From: Eupeodes corollae
Lineage: Eukaryota; Arthropoda; Insecta; Diptera; Syrphidae
Assembly: GCF_945859685.1 (NCBI RefSeq)
Contig: NC_079147.1
Coordinates: 194,415,174-194,479,173 of the forward strand
Direction of reading: 5' to 3'
Length of the DNA: 64,000 nt
Part shown: positions 33,001-44,050 of the stretch, one piece after another
How positions within the stretch are numbered: position 1 is the first letter of the stretch
Layout: every line of letters starts with the position of its first letter
Program-made: the position numbers and the translations under genes
Notes under the pieces: model-generated
What the model was told of the DNA's origin: nothing
The model's database searches: none
What the model saw: only the letters and a program-made list of their open reading frames with translations

Positions 33001-34184
33001 TAATTACAGCTGTGGGTGCGTATAAAGATTACGAAGTAAGAAGCGGATTGCTGTACAAATTCGAAGGGGGTAGTCACTTGTTGGTGGTTCCCAAATCACT
33101 ACAAAAGGAAATAATTCGTAACGTACATGTGCAGGGGCACATAAGTGCAAAGAAGGTGGAAGCCATAGTGAAACAAGACTATCATATACAAAAGCTGATG
33201 GGGTGCATAGAGAACGTGCTAGCAAACTGTGTAGCATGTATTCTGGCGGCAAAAAAAAGTGGGAAGGCACAAGGATTCTTACATCCAATCGAGAAAAGTG
33301 ATGTGCCGTTACATACACTACATATAGATCACGTTGGACCACTTCCGTCGACGAGCAAATTCTATAACTACCTTTTTGTGGTGGTTGACGCGTTTACAAA
33401 ATTCACCTGGATATATCCAGTGAAAACAACTAAATGTGAGGAGGTAATTAAAAGGCTAGAACTGCAAAGTGAAACATTCGGGAACCCAACTCGGATAGTA
33501 TCCGATAAAGGCACCGCATTTACAGCAATCGCCTTCAAAGAATACTGTAACGAAAGGGGGATTCATCATATCCTGACGACAACCGGAGTACCAAGGGGGA
33601 ACGGGCAGGTGGAGAGAATCAACAAGATAGTCATTGAGGTACTATCGAAAATAACAGTAACAGATCCCACAAAGTGGTACCAGCGCGTAGGGCAGGTACA
33701 GAGGGCTATAAACTCAACAGTATCACGAAGTACTAAAAGGAGTCCCTTTCAACTAATGTTTGGGGCAACCATGCGCCGAGCCGAGGATCTGGAAATAAAG
33801 AAGTTGCTAGAAGAGGTAATTTTAGACGACTTTGAAGCCAACCGAGACGAGATGAGGAGAATAGCCAAGGAAGAGATAAGCAAGGTACAAGCTGAGAATG
33901 AGAAAACGTATAACAGAAGAAGGAAGGCGGCTCACGAATATAAAGTCAAGGATTTAGTCGCCATCAAGAGGACCCAGTTCGGAGCTGGGTTGAAGCTGCA
34001 CGCAAGTTTCCTAGGACCATACGAAGTGACAAAGGTAAAACGGAACGAAAGATATGAGGTACAGAAGGTGGGTCATCATGAGGGACCTAACACAACGAGC
34101 ACGGCAGCAGACCACATGAAACCATGGATAGCAGACGGCGATGAGGAAGATGATGACCCAGAAGATGAAAACAACATCGACTGA
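30081..34184 (+). CDS. Gypsy-type gag-pol polyprotein (1,367 aa, single frame)
   Basis: Domains in order follow. An N-terminal SAP-like segment lies at about residues 7-38 (LTTRELQAFLKQKNLSYYYR). A retrotransposon gag region lies at about 90-250. Two CCHC zinc knuckles occupy 287-300 (CHNC....H....C) and 309-322 (CFKC....H....C). The aspartic protease has its active site at 362 (VDNGSDVS) and a later ILLGRDFL. The reverse transcriptase has YVDD at 680-683. RNase H starts at D829 (HTDAS). The integrase has an HHCC zinc finger (HVQGH...CVAC) and the DDE triad D1083, D1142, E1178, with 35 residues between the last two. No frameshift divides gag and pol and no env follows. The protease reads DNG where DTG or DSG is usual. 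The start at 30081 is the first ATG that opens this frame. All RT, RNase H and integrase catalytic residues are present, so the enzymes may be functional. Confidence 0.95.
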   Translation: MDELTKSLTTRELQAFLKQKNLSYYYRLKTDLVDRIRGTFDNITESEIREVIGKGKDFDLEKDEEKIPETDREEEDIEDRMPNESTNNFVFRDVEDSLEHFSGEAGKNLTVWLKDFEDIATVCQWNDIQKFLYTKRLLRGAARLAVEARTGLSSYAALKNVLETEFQKTKTTIEVHRALEARKKKTTESLLEYLYSMQQLANEGKIDEESLVEYIRNGIPDSIHNKMILYEATSLEDLKKKMESYRQMKKFMPTQQGFNKNGSNTSKPSTTIVKGGQTGQSLQAKRCHNCGSKSHLGASCPDKGKGTRCFKCNQFGHISPDCPVKNETPSTSRGISHVHRIESDERHIPISVEGKTYYAFVDNGSDVSIIHKSFQEKISAAEPRLPGMMLKGFGDSPRKTLGSCVLEIQIGAEKYANRFQVVPDQWIPDQILLGRDFLRNVEIVISGGKIKVVKSIEEGKSIKEEYNLEENDIFQIEWCPEKDSEAKWKVGNEEYRKAVNEIVDAYRPNRLAKSCIEMNIVLTDDIPVFRKARRLAIPERDAVNRQVKEWLDEGVVVPSRSEYASPIVLVKKKDGKYRLCIDYRELNKKMIKDRFPMTVMEEVFEPLHDANVFITLDLKDGFFHVDVEKSSRRYTAFVTPDGQYEFLKVPFGLCNSPAAFQRFINQIFRDVVLQKYLLVYVDDIIIFAKSEDEALEKLKMVLRVAEEYGLKIKWEKCNFLSRSVEFLGHVIGNGSIKPSEEKVRAVQRFPVPSNVKQIQSFLGLTGFFRKFVLNYSKIAKPLSDLLRKENRFVMGEKEMIAFNELKSCLCSEPVLKLFNPSLSTELHTDASIEGYGGVLMQKHDDGHFHPTFFLSFKTSRSERKFTSYELEVLAIMKCLAKLRVYLLGMEFTIITDCKAFEATMKKRDLCPRVARWAIMLQEYTMKVIHRAGTSMRHVDALSRYPVTMRIEDGLIHRIKAAQGKDEFCQLILDIITAVGAYKDYEVRSGLLYKFEGGSHLLVVPKSLQKEIIRNVHVQGHISAKKVEAIVKQDYHIQKLMGCIENVLANCVACILAAKKSGKAQGFLHPIEKSDVPLHTLHIDHVGPLPSTSKFYNYLFVVVDAFTKFTWIYPVKTTKCEEVIKRLELQSETFGNPTRIVSDKGTAFTAIAFKEYCNERGIHHILTTTGVPRGNGQVERINKIVIEVLSKITVTDPTKWYQRVGQVQRAINSTVSRSTKRSPFQLMFGATMRRAEDLEIKKLLEEVILDDFEANRDEMRRIAKEEISKVQAENEKTYNRRRKAAHEYKVKDLVAIKRTQFGAGLKLHASFLGPYEVTKVKRNERYEVQKVGHHEGPNTTSTAADHMKPWIADGDEEDDDPEDENNID

Positions 34185-34214
34185 GGGCAGTCGATTTTTC
34201 TTAAGATGGCCGAA

Positions 34215-34777
34215 TGTGGGATCCATGGCCCATGGCCATCTACAGTATAAGATAGACCGTCGTCACCATCATCAGAATATTACATTGTGCAAGCATCAAC
34301 ACATTCCTCCACCGATATGAGATGCAACAAGAGCCGACACTATAAAGTGACGACGACAGCAGCCGTCGCGACAACGACGACGACAGCAACCATAAACCAG
34401 CCATGAATCATGCACGCTGAAAGATGACCTATTTAAATGTGGTTAAATAGCCAGCCACGATGAGAAGAATGTGTAAAGACAAACAAACAATGCCAAGACG
34501 AATTATAAAGATACTACTCATTATCGGAGGGATAGCAGGGGCAGGGTGGTTGCTGAGCTGGGCTAGCAGGGCGCTAGCCTGGTATAGGTTGCTAAGGAGG
34601 TTGGCGATTTGGAACTTGCAGGGACAGTCCGGCACATACACTCGAGGAGTAACAACGACGACGGCGACGGTCTGATAAGTAGAAACTTGCAGTAATCAGT
34701 AATCATTTTATAACGTTGTTTTGATTTTATTAAAAATCGTTAAATTATTTATTGTGTTTTTTCATTACCATCCTACA
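34215..34777 (+). repeat. 3' LTR
   Basis: Same 563-bp sequence as the 5' LTR at a constant offset of 5,287 bp. It contains the same TATA-like site (34430-34437) and ATTAAA hexamer (34729-34734). The 30 bases between the gag-pol stop and this LTR lack a clear polypurine tract; the sequence just before the LTR is TTAAGATGGCCGAA. Confidence 0.95.
34460..34675 (+). CDS. LTR-encoded 71-codon reading frame (3' LTR copy), hypothetical
   Basis: Identical translation to 29173-29388, as expected from the identical LTRs. In the 3' LTR a transcript starting here would read out into receptor intron sequence. Confidence 0.2.
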   Translation: MRRMCKDKQTMPRRIIKILLIIGGIAGAGWLLSWASRALAWYRLLRRLAIWNLQGQSGTYTRGVTTTTATV

Positions 34778-34781
34778 TACA
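34778..34781. repeat. Target-site duplication, right (TACA)
   Basis: Matches 28924-28927. Confidence 0.85.
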
Positions 34782-34784
34782 TTG

Positions 34785-35110
34785 TTTTAATTTTTACAAA
34801 CTTTCAACATCGATTTTGTATGTTTTTATTTATTGTAAGACAAACGTTCAAAATCTTAAGAGACGTCCAAAACGTTTGTAACATTTGAATTGACAAATAT
34901 TTTGTCATCAGTTTTTTATTGGTTGAAAATCCGTTAATAGATGTATTAACAAATACCTCTAATTGATTTTCTTCAAATAATATTGATTTGGTAGCATGGT
35001 GCATTATAAAATACAAAATTTATTTATGTCGCTAGCATAATTGGTTCGTGAGATATTTGGAGTCAACCAAAATGTTCACTTTTCTTAACATCTCTGTAAA
35101 AATTTTTGAT
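34785..35110 (+). repeat. AT-rich ~1-kb repeat family, fragment (distal middle part)
   Basis: 'CGCTAGCATAATTGGTTCGT', 'GAGATATTTGGAGTCAACC' and 'AAAATGTTCACTTTTC' align with 19547-19605 in copy 2 ('TCTAGCGTTTTTGGTTCGTA', 'GATATTTAGGGTTAACC', 'AAAATGTTCACCTTTT'). Head and tail are not present. It adjoins the gypsy 3' LTR. Confidence 0.55.
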
Positions 35111-36064
35111 TCAGATTTTATAACCTTGTTGGGACGAGAAATGAAAAATTATATTTTTTATGTTTTTAATTGTAGGTGTTTTTTTTCAGTGTAGAATGCA
35201 ATAAATTAGGATTTTTATAGGTGCACGAAATGCATTAAAAGCACCCAGGAAACATTTTTATTGGTGATAGTAAATTGTGGTTTCAACGAGATAAAATAAT
35301 ATTATTTTATTAATGCAACATCATGTTTATGGTTTTTCATCGTACCATGTCTTTATTTTATATTTAATTTCCTCTTTCCGGTTTGTGGTTTCAAAATTAT
35401 AGTTGAATTTAGTGCAAACTTTTTTTTTTATACCTAGGTACTTTCGCTTGAGATATTTTTTACATACGTATAAACAATTAAATATGGTGGCAAATGTGAT
35501 GTTAAATGGACACCTACTATATTAGTGTAACGACTTAAAAATGTATTTGGAGCAAGTGATGGGTGGTAAAGAAATAGATGTAACCAATGGTAGACAATGA
35601 TTTATTAAACATTATTATAAGTTTAACTGAATATTACTCGCAGTTCGCTTTTTAAAAAAGTAGTGACATTTGAATTAGTTTTAATGGATAATTGAATTCA
35701 ATAGTGTCACAGAAAATTTGTATGATTTTATATGTACGTGTTTTGGAAATTTAATTTAAACAAGTGTCAACCGTTGTATTTCTTTTTCTTCTATCTCTCA
35801 ATCGGTTGAAGAAATTCACGAATTATTGCTTTACAATTTTATGTAAATGTTTACCTAGAGAAACGAATAAGAAATCTTCGCTATTTCGGAGTTCCATAAC
35901 TTTTGCAGCGGACAAAAGATTTTATGAGACTTCTTACACAATAATAAGAACACCAAACGAAAGGTATGAACAAATCTCTCATTTCGACTTCGACCCATTT
36001 TTTATTGCGATTTATAAAAATTATATCTAAATTTCTTACCTATGTCAAAAAAAAAAGATACAGA
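35111..36064 (+). other. Receptor intron, nothing recognised
   Basis: AT-rich. 'GTTTTTTTTCAGTGTAGAAT' at about 35170-35195 resembles a terminal motif of small DNA transposons, and a similar 'TTTTTTTTCAGTGTGGAT' ends the array at 43045, but no partner end was found here. The 88-codon frame at 35764-36030 has no motif. Confidence 0.4.
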
Positions 36065-36950
36065 AAAAGCTATTGAGATAACCGTTTGGCAATATAAGAA
36101 AGCCAAATAGAACGGTCTCAATGAATTCTTCAGGAACTTTAACTGGTCACAATGCTTCCTCGAAAGTAACGTGGATTCCAGCGCAAAAATGTGGCAACAA
36201 ATTTAATTCTTTGTGGAATGAGAAATTTTATTCCGAATAGGGTAAAATCTATCAAACCCAAAGAAAACTCATAGTTTGATTCGAGCTGTAAAGAGTTTAT
36301 TAGGATCAAAGATGTAAGTTTCTGAGGAAAACCTGAATAAGTTCAAACAAGCTAGAAAACCCTGCCAACCTGCAACGGTCATATTCGACGAAGTTAATTT
36401 TTGCATGTCTAGAAATTAAGGAAAAAACTACTACAATGTCTCAAATGAAGTAAACATTTCTGATAATTTGTAAGAAACGTACAAAACACCACGTCATCCT
36501 CGGTTCCAACGCTCATCCACAATGAGACTCAATATACAAGCTTGATTGATAAAGCCAATTTGCTTGCAGCACAGTTTGCTGTTAATTCGACGCTACCGGA
36601 GAGTGTCATGAGTACTCCTGTTCTTGAGAGCGTAAACGATTCTATTGGACAAATCTTTTTCCCCTCCAACTATCGTCCAAAAGCATTCAAGTCCCTTCTT
36701 TCCAAGGTCATGAACACGCTGATTAATTATCAGCCTTAGAAATATCTCGAGACTTTCGTAGCAAAAGTTACACTGGTGATCTCATGGTTCATCTCACCAA
36801 ACAGTGGAAAGAATATTAACATCGTTTTGGAGAAGATAAGATTATTGCACTTAATATTTCAAAGGTATTTGATACAGTTGGCATCAAGCTCTCTTATCGA
36901 AACTGCGTGCTTTTGGTATTGGATTAGAAACTACCTTTCGAACCGTTTAA
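36065..36950 (+). mobile_element. Decayed LINE, second copy of the family at 8310-9975
   Basis: 'LLAAQFAVNSTLPESVMSTP' and 'SLLSKVMNTLINYQP' (36563-36739) match words in the 8310-9975 copy. A large part between 'SIGQIFF' and 'SNYRPKAFKSLL' is missing. Downstream DNA (about 36815-36920) resembles 9185-9290. Stops and deletions make it inactive. Confidence 0.7.
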
Positions 36951-38029
36951 TATAATTTTTGTTGAAAACATTTACATCACTTGAACATCGCCGCAATGTT
37001 TTATACCTTTTGTTATTTTACAAACAATTCAGCCGTAATACTCGCACTTCCAGGAATGCTTATCAGTTTACCCTCTAGCTCAATTTCGGACGTACTGTTA
37101 AGTACGTTTTTCCCTCCCAGTTCAATATTCCAAATTGTAAGACCAATGTGCACTGGTATACATTTTTAAACATTTATTTTAAAAAACGTTTATTCATTTT
37201 CTTACAACTCTTCGGATACATGAAAAAGTTCGAATAGCCCAGTCGTGTATTTTATTTCACTGGATTAATTCACAACTTCGATTGGTTTTGGTTAGTTTGT
37301 ATTGCAAACAGAGTTTTCACGTGCATTTGTTGACATCTCCCTAAAAGTTTGGCCTCAGACGGATTTCTTTAAATCAGCGTAATATTACAAAGGCTTGGAA
37401 GTCTTAAGTCTAACATTATTTCTTTTAGATAAAAGACATATTGGCAAATGGTGTTACTTCGAAAAAATTCCAACAAAACCGTTTTTTGGATTAAGTAAAC
37501 TTTTACTAAAAGCTGAAGGTTTTATTTTTAACTGTCGAAATTTGGATGAAAAGTTGATTTCCTGTGTTTGGTCTAAAAAAAAATACCGCCAACATCTTGA
37601 AGAAAAGTAAAACTTACTTTTTTTGTGAACAGAGTGTGCATTTTCTGTAGTACCTGGAAATCTTTGGTTTTCGGGAAGATCACTTGTAACCTTTATGATG
37701 ATTCCCTTAAAAACTTCTAAAATGAGTCCTGTTTCATAAATATCGGATAAAATATGACCAAAAATGTGCAAATCCTACATTTTTCTACTTTCCTGTACTT
37801 TTGAGAAGTTAAGTAATTTCTTAGTAACAATTGATACCCTTAAATATCTTTTATTATTATATATTAGAAAAATCTAATGCACACCAAAAAATTGTCCGAC
37901 TTCAAGCTCCTGTAGTAACAGTCTTTTTACCTTTCTTCATTTTTTTTCTATACGAATCTTAATTTTTTATTCAAAACAAAAACCTATATTTAAATTTAAA
38001 TGTATGTAATGTTCCTAATTGCTCCAAAA
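36951..38029 (+). other. Receptor intron, nothing recognised
   Basis: Open frames on both strands between 37395 and 37771 overlap each other and lack motifs or splice context. Confidence 0.45.
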
Positions 38030-40005
38030 AAATCTTGAATTTAACTTTAAAAAATGCAGACTTAATGAGCTTTCCAACCTGTTATGTAATGTTAACTAGA
38101 ATCATTTGTTTGAGAACTGTGACATTAATGCTATGTGCTATTAATTCTACTGTGTTCTCTTTAACTTTTTTATGAGACCACACCATTGACAAAACCGCGC
38201 ACTATTTCTAAATCTCCTCCATGCTTTGAATCTTGCTTAAAAAACTTACAAAATAAAAGAAACAAGGCCTGGATTAAATGTAATAAAGTAAAAGCTGATA
38301 ATGACTTGGTAATACACAATGACCTAAGAAATATGTTTATTGACTATTCAGATATTTTTTATAATGACTTTATTTTAAATACTGAAACCGCCATACAAAC
38401 CAACCAACAAAACTTTTGGAGCTATGTTAAAAGTAAGAGAAATACTGACAGTTATACAAACTGCATGTCTTTCAACAAAGGACTTAGCCATGACTCTGAA
38501 AAAATTTCAAATATGTTTGCAAATATTTTTAAAGTTGCTTTCGAAGTAGCGAACTCCTTTCAAACTCCTTCTGAGTCATTAGCCCCCTCACAAAAATTCC
38601 CTCATTTGAATTCAATTAATCTTTGGATCTCTGAAGATGAAATCGTTCGCAAAGCTTCAGAACTTGACGTTGGTTATAGCTCTGGTCCAGATGTTGTACC
38701 TTCTTATATTTTAAAAAAATGAGCATCCTATTTATCCTATCGTCTTCAATTTTTCCTGAAATTTGGAAAACTGCGTTCATAACACCGATACATAAAAAAG
38801 GTAGCAAAAATTAAATACAAAATTATCGTCCCGTTGCAAAACTTTTCGTCATAAGTTATTTGAGTCCATTATTTGTAAAGTCATATCGTTTAATTGTAAG
38901 TCTATAATTTGTGACAGTCAACATGGATTTGTTCAAAATAAGTCAACAGTTACTAACCTTTTTCATTTTAATTCATTTTGTTTAGATTTGTTTGAAAAAC
39001 AGAAACAAGTTGAATATGTCTTCACAGACTTCAGTAAGGCCTTTGATAAATTTTGCCATAAAACGTTTACTTCCAAACTTAAATCCCAAAGTGTTAACTA
39101 TAAATTTGTTAGTTGGGTTTCTTCGTACTTATATAATAGATCATACTGCGTAGTTCTTAGGAATGGAAAGTCATCAAATTTTTTACAAACTCTTGCGTAC
39201 CACAAGGTAGCCACTTAGGACCTTTACTGTTTATTTTGTACGTTGACGACTTACCGTCTATTATAAAACACTATTCTGTTTTAATTTACGCTGACGACAT
39301 TAAAATTTTCAAACTTATCGACTCACTTGAGGCCTGTTTACTCCTACAAGATAATCTAAAAAGTTTTCGCGAATGGTGTTTTATAAATAAGCTTTTACTA
39401 AACATAGACATATGTAAACCAATGTGTTTTACACGCAACCAACATTTTTTGACTTTCAATTATCAATTAGACTCTCTACTTTCTCTGACCTAGGTATTAT
39501 TCTCGACTCAAAACTAGCTTTTAGAAACAACTGTAACTATATTATAAAAAAAGCAAATAAGACACTCGGATTTATAAAACGGTTTTCACATATTTTTCGC
39601 GACCCTTCTAGTCTTAAACTTCATTATATAACATTTGTAAGACCAATATTTGAATATGGCTGCATAATATAGGCTCCCTTTTATTCAGTCCATATAAACA
39701 GAATAGAAGGAGTACAAAGAAGATTCATGCGCTTCTGCTTCGGTTTCTCCCATGGTCCAATAGGCTCGAACTTTCACCGTAAAATCATAGGCTCACGCTC
39801 ATAAATCTTCCAGCGCTTTTTAAACACAGAGAGTACATTCAGCTATGCTTTATTATAAAATTAATCAATGGGGCAGTCATATCATTATCAATTTTGAAAC
39901 AATTAAACTTTATTTATAGCCGTTCAAGTATTAGAAGACTAGTTCATTTACAACCTACATCAAGCAGATGAACTATGGTAAAAACAATCCCCTTAACCTA
40001 TTGAT
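38030..40005 (+). mobile_element. Jockey-type LINE relic with recognisable RT
   Basis: The relatively well preserved 178-codon frame at 38186-38722 covers the linker before RT, ending 'YSSGPDVVPSYILKK'. Frames then read 'VEYVFTDFSKAFDKF' (39010-39053), a PQGSHLGPLLF block after a frameshift (about 39198-39235), 'VLIYADDIKIFKL' (about 39278-39315) and 'SFREWCFINKLLLNI'. A tail segment 'YITFVRPIFEYGCII' (39628-39672) follows. Several frameshifts and an early in-frame stop separate the blocks, and the endonuclease is missing. This is one of the youngest-looking LINE relics in the window because long stretches remain open. Confidence 0.8.
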
Positions 40006-42304
40006 TTCAGTTTACAACAAGTATTAATTTTTGGTATATTCTGTAAGCGATGATTTTAAAAGTAAAACATTTAAATTAAATTTTTTGAACACTTCAGTTT
40101 AGCTTTTTTTTTGCAAATTGATTAAAGCATCGTAAATCTATTAATCTAAGAATAAATTTAATATTAGTCTTAAGTTCTAACGTTAGTTTGTTTACGGTGT
40201 TCAATAAATAAACTTGGGTCAATTATATTAGCTATTGCATCTCCTGTTAGGTCTTTTTCTATTACCAAATCGTTTTAAGCACTGCTAAATTAGATCTACC
40301 CTTCTTAAAATCTAATATAAGAAACTTAATTTCATTGAAAATATTAAAATTGATGGTTTAAACTGTCCAGCACATGGAAACTCTCATACAAATAGCTTTT
40401 CGCTTCTGTATATCTTACTAATACCAACCTTAATGCCAGCTTTTCAATTTTCATTGGAATGACAGCATACATTTGAAAGGCAGCTATCACTGTATAAATA
40501 TTTTGACATTTCTATTGAGGTTTACCTTTTTTTCATTTAAAAATCTATTGTGACCTTACGTGTATGTATGCTTCTTACTTTTTGAATACAAGTATGAATT
40601 GAAAAAGTAAGGAAGCAAACATTTAATTTCATTTTGTTTTAATTTGAAACTACCTCTTTAAACGTCTGTAAAAGTTGACCGGTTTAAAAAAAAAAAACAT
40701 ATTTTAGTTCAGGTGATAAGATTCATTTTTCAAATAACTCACAAATAAGTTACAGAAACGGTTCTGATACATATTTTTGGATTTTGAAATATTTCATTAT
40801 AATGTTTGACTTTGAACATTTCTAAACTAACTCTGATTGACTGTGGCTAACCTAATGAATGGAACTAATTGCTCAGTTTTTCAGCTATAAACTTATTTTT
40901 AACATCAAAACATATTTTTTTTTAAAAATTGATAGATAACATGAAAATACAATATTTCTGCAAACATCCTAAAATATACTTTGTTTATTCCATCAGTAGC
41001 ACATTTATATTATTTAATTCTTTTATATAAGCTTATGTTTCTCTTAAAAGTTAAACTTCAACCATTTTATAAATTACTTAATAGTTCTCCAAAGGTTTTT
41101 ATAACGATTTTTCAAACTTAGCCCTCAAAATATAATTTATGATAGAAAAAAATAGATGTTTTCTAAAAAAAAACTCAAAGTCCCTTACATAGATTTAAAA
41201 CACACTGAATTATTCATTTTCGAATTATTTATTCGGTATATACGAGTGTGTCCGGAAATACTACTAACACACCTGATTTTAATATGCAGGAAGAATAAAT
41301 TTCCCATCTTTCAAGTTGTCCTTTACCTAACACACTATACTTTTCGAAGTACAACTTAAACCCGAATAATACCTGAAAATGTATTCTAAAGGCATTCCTA
41401 ACTATGTTGTTAATATTCTCTCATAATAGCCATTTTGGGGTTAAAAGATTTTTGGTTTTTGGTACGCTCAGCAGCAATATCAAAATAAAAGAACGTATAA
41501 ACCATTTATAACATTAGAGCTAAAGGTTTAGCTATTAAGACAAATAACTCCTAATAATTCTATGAAAGGACTAGATTATATGTGTATTCATTAGTGGATT
41601 ACGAGTATATGAGTACATGAAATTTGTCTTCATTTATTTGACCTTGAACAAAACAAAAAAAATGTAAACTGTGGTAAGTACTTACCTCTGTCTGTGCAAT
41701 TTGGTCAAAATAAATTGAAGAAGTTATAAAAAGCTCTTCGAAGCAGACAATTTATGTTGTTATTAATACGTGTTGAATTGAGTATGGTGATGATAAGATA
41801 AAACTTTGATATAGATTAAAACAAAGATGATTTTTTAAGAGAATTACAGACAAATTACTCCACAAACCCTTAAATCAAACCAAACTGTCAGTTTTTGTGG
41901 ATGTAACGGTGTCTCAACATACGCTTGAGAATAGCGGGAATTTTTTGTATCTTACATCTACCAAGACTGTCTGATATTCATATTGTTTTGCCACATTACA
42001 CATATGCAGGATGAATCTAGGATTAAATATCTCGGCTGCCATATTCCTCTGCACTGCAGAGGATAAGTTTAAATCAAATGGTTTATTCAAAAGTCAACCA
42101 ATACTCATAAATGGTCTAGATTCTAGATCTATTGAAATTATAGCAACTGTCAAGTCTAAGTAGAAGAAAAGCCTATGGAGTCTCTAACAAAAACTTTTTT
42201 TAGGTTGTAGCTTAGGCTGGAACATTTGTATATGATTCCAATATCCCAGAAACTGAAGTTAAACGACCGTAGATAGAGTCATTTCAAATAAAGCAGTTAA
42301 AAAT
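40006..42304 (+). other. Receptor intron, nothing recognised
   Basis: About 2.3 kb of AT-rich sequence without a supported gene, RNA or repeat. The short frame at 41156-41359 has no motif. Confidence 0.5.
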
Positions 42305-43050
42305 TATCTTCTGTGAAAATGGCAATTTATGAGTTTATTGCTACAATTAAAGAATTGTTTAAGTCAATAAAAAGTTTATTGAAACTTAATAATTTTTTTT
42401 ATTGCGTCAATAAACGCGTTTATCAATTTCAAAACAGTCAAAATTATTGCCCCAATAAACATTTCATTTGCTCAATGTATGAGTTTATTGTGACAATACA
42501 AACAAATTTTAATATCAATGAAAAGTTCATTGATGTTCAATTAATGGTATATTACACCAATTAACGCATTTATAAATGGAAAGATATTCAAAATTATTTT
42601 CCTAATAAAATGGTTCGTTAGGACAATGTATGGTTCGTTAGGGAAATGTATGAAAAAAGTGTATTGAAATTTAATAATTTTGTTTATTGCGCCAATAAAT
42701 TCGTTTATCAATAGGTTACTGTTTATTGCGCCAATAAATTCGTTTATCAATAGGTTACTGAGCCAATAAACGCATTTATCAAAGTGAATAATGTCTTTTT
42801 ATAAACAAATTGTTTGGCCCAGTGTATGAGTTTACTGGTACAATAAAAACTTTTATTTATATAAGCAAAAGTTAATTGATTTTAAAATTTCAATTTTCTA
42901 TAAACGGCGTTTACTTGATTACTTTATTGAAGACAAATTTCCAAATCCAAATTTTTTTGTAAATATCAAGAAAAAGTGTATTGAGCCAATGAAAACCCAG
43001 TCAATAAACGTTGTTTATTGATATTATAAACGATTTTTTTTCAGTGTGGA
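42305..43050. repeat. Palindrome-rich tandem repeat array (TTTATTGN3CAATAAA)
   Basis: The near-palindromic word TTTATTG-NNN-CAATAAA and its derivatives (GCGCCAATAAACGCGTTTAT, 'CCAATAAATTCGTTTATC', GTTTATTGATATTATAAACG) recur at least eight times. Two perfect copies of a ~38-bp unit, beginning TTTATTGCGCCAATAAATTC, stand in tandem at about 42682-42759. A 19-bp unit, 'ATGGTTCGTTAGGACAATGT', is also duplicated at about 42610-42650. The array ends with TTTTTTTTCAGTGTGGAT. No protein is encoded; overlapping open frames on both strands (42313-42750) follow the repeat. Confidence 0.75.
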
Positions 43051-44050
43051 TATAGTGAAAATGGCATCCAACTGAATTGCAAAATTATCTAAAAAAAACG
43101 ATAGCTATTAATAGCTTACAATTAGTTCATATTTCCTTGATTCAAGCGTTGACCTGCTCGATGATGATAACGATTATTCTTTTATCTGAATTAAGCCATC
43201 CAAACCAATTACATGTAGTTTGAAATAGAAGACAACTCATGACAAGTTTGAGGACATGAATACATCGTTTGGATCATCAGACTTTTTGTTTAGCGGATTT
43301 TTCTGACGCCTTATGTTAATGCCGAGAAGCCTTATTTATGCATCCAATTCAAAAGTGAAAAATTGGGTATTTCTTACTAAAAACTGATATTGTGGTCCGA
43401 AAAACAGTCTTGATCGTAACAACTCCACCCACTTTCACATCACTTTTTTAATTAAAAGTGAATTTTAAACAAAAACTAGTTACAACATTCTAAGATGATA
43501 AATCATTTTTTTATTAACTGTTGTTTTTATTTAATCCGACTACCTTAAAGTGCCTTTATTTATAAATACATCCTTAACTAAGAGAGTTTTGAAAATAAAG
43601 AAGGTTTATAGATTAATAACAAAAATTAAAATCCCTTATCCGTTTTGTTTTTATAGTTACATTTATTGTTTTATTAATATTGAAAGATAGAGATACATTT
43701 ATTTTCGCTTGTTACAAAATTTGAAAGAAAGTAATTAAATGTGAATTGTTATTTTATATTCCATTAAAAAAGGGAGCAGGAAATGTTAGGTTTAATGTTA
43801 AAAAAGTTATATTAAAGCAAGAAAGGTGAGGCTGTGAACTTCAAACTTAATATTTTATTCAATGTCCTTTTTGGATATTTTATCAATGTTATAAATAATG
43901 TTCAAGAGTTATATTTTCAAAATGAAGAATTTTCGTACAAAACATTTAGTATCCTAGATGATATCAAGAAGAATGCCTCCCAAACTTTTGATTAATTGTT
44001 CAGAATATTTGTAAAAGTGAAGACAATTGGGAACTGCTCTCCTTTAAATT
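43051..44050 (+). other. Receptor intron, nothing recognised
   Basis: AT-rich sequence, no feature supported. Confidence 0.5.

Larger units (their letters stand above)
28928..34777 (+). mobile_element. Intact Ty3/gypsy LTR retrotransposon (5,850 bp)
   Basis: Two 563-bp LTRs (28928-29490 and 34215-34777) flank a 4,724-bp internal region. The LTRs have the same length and I saw no difference between them when reading both. The element has TG...CA ends, a 4-bp TACA target duplication, a proline-type primer binding site, a purine-rich leader and a single uninterrupted gag-pol frame without env. The single-frame gag-pol and overall plan resemble mdg3/Blastopia-type gypsy elements, but that placement is inferred. 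It is inserted in sense orientation in the second visible receptor intron. Everything needed for mobility seems to be present except an obvious polypurine tract. Confidence 0.95.

Noticed and set aside
31438..33342. Minus-strand frames of 60-112 codons inside the gypsy element
   Set aside because: They are shadows of the 1,367-codon gag-pol frame.
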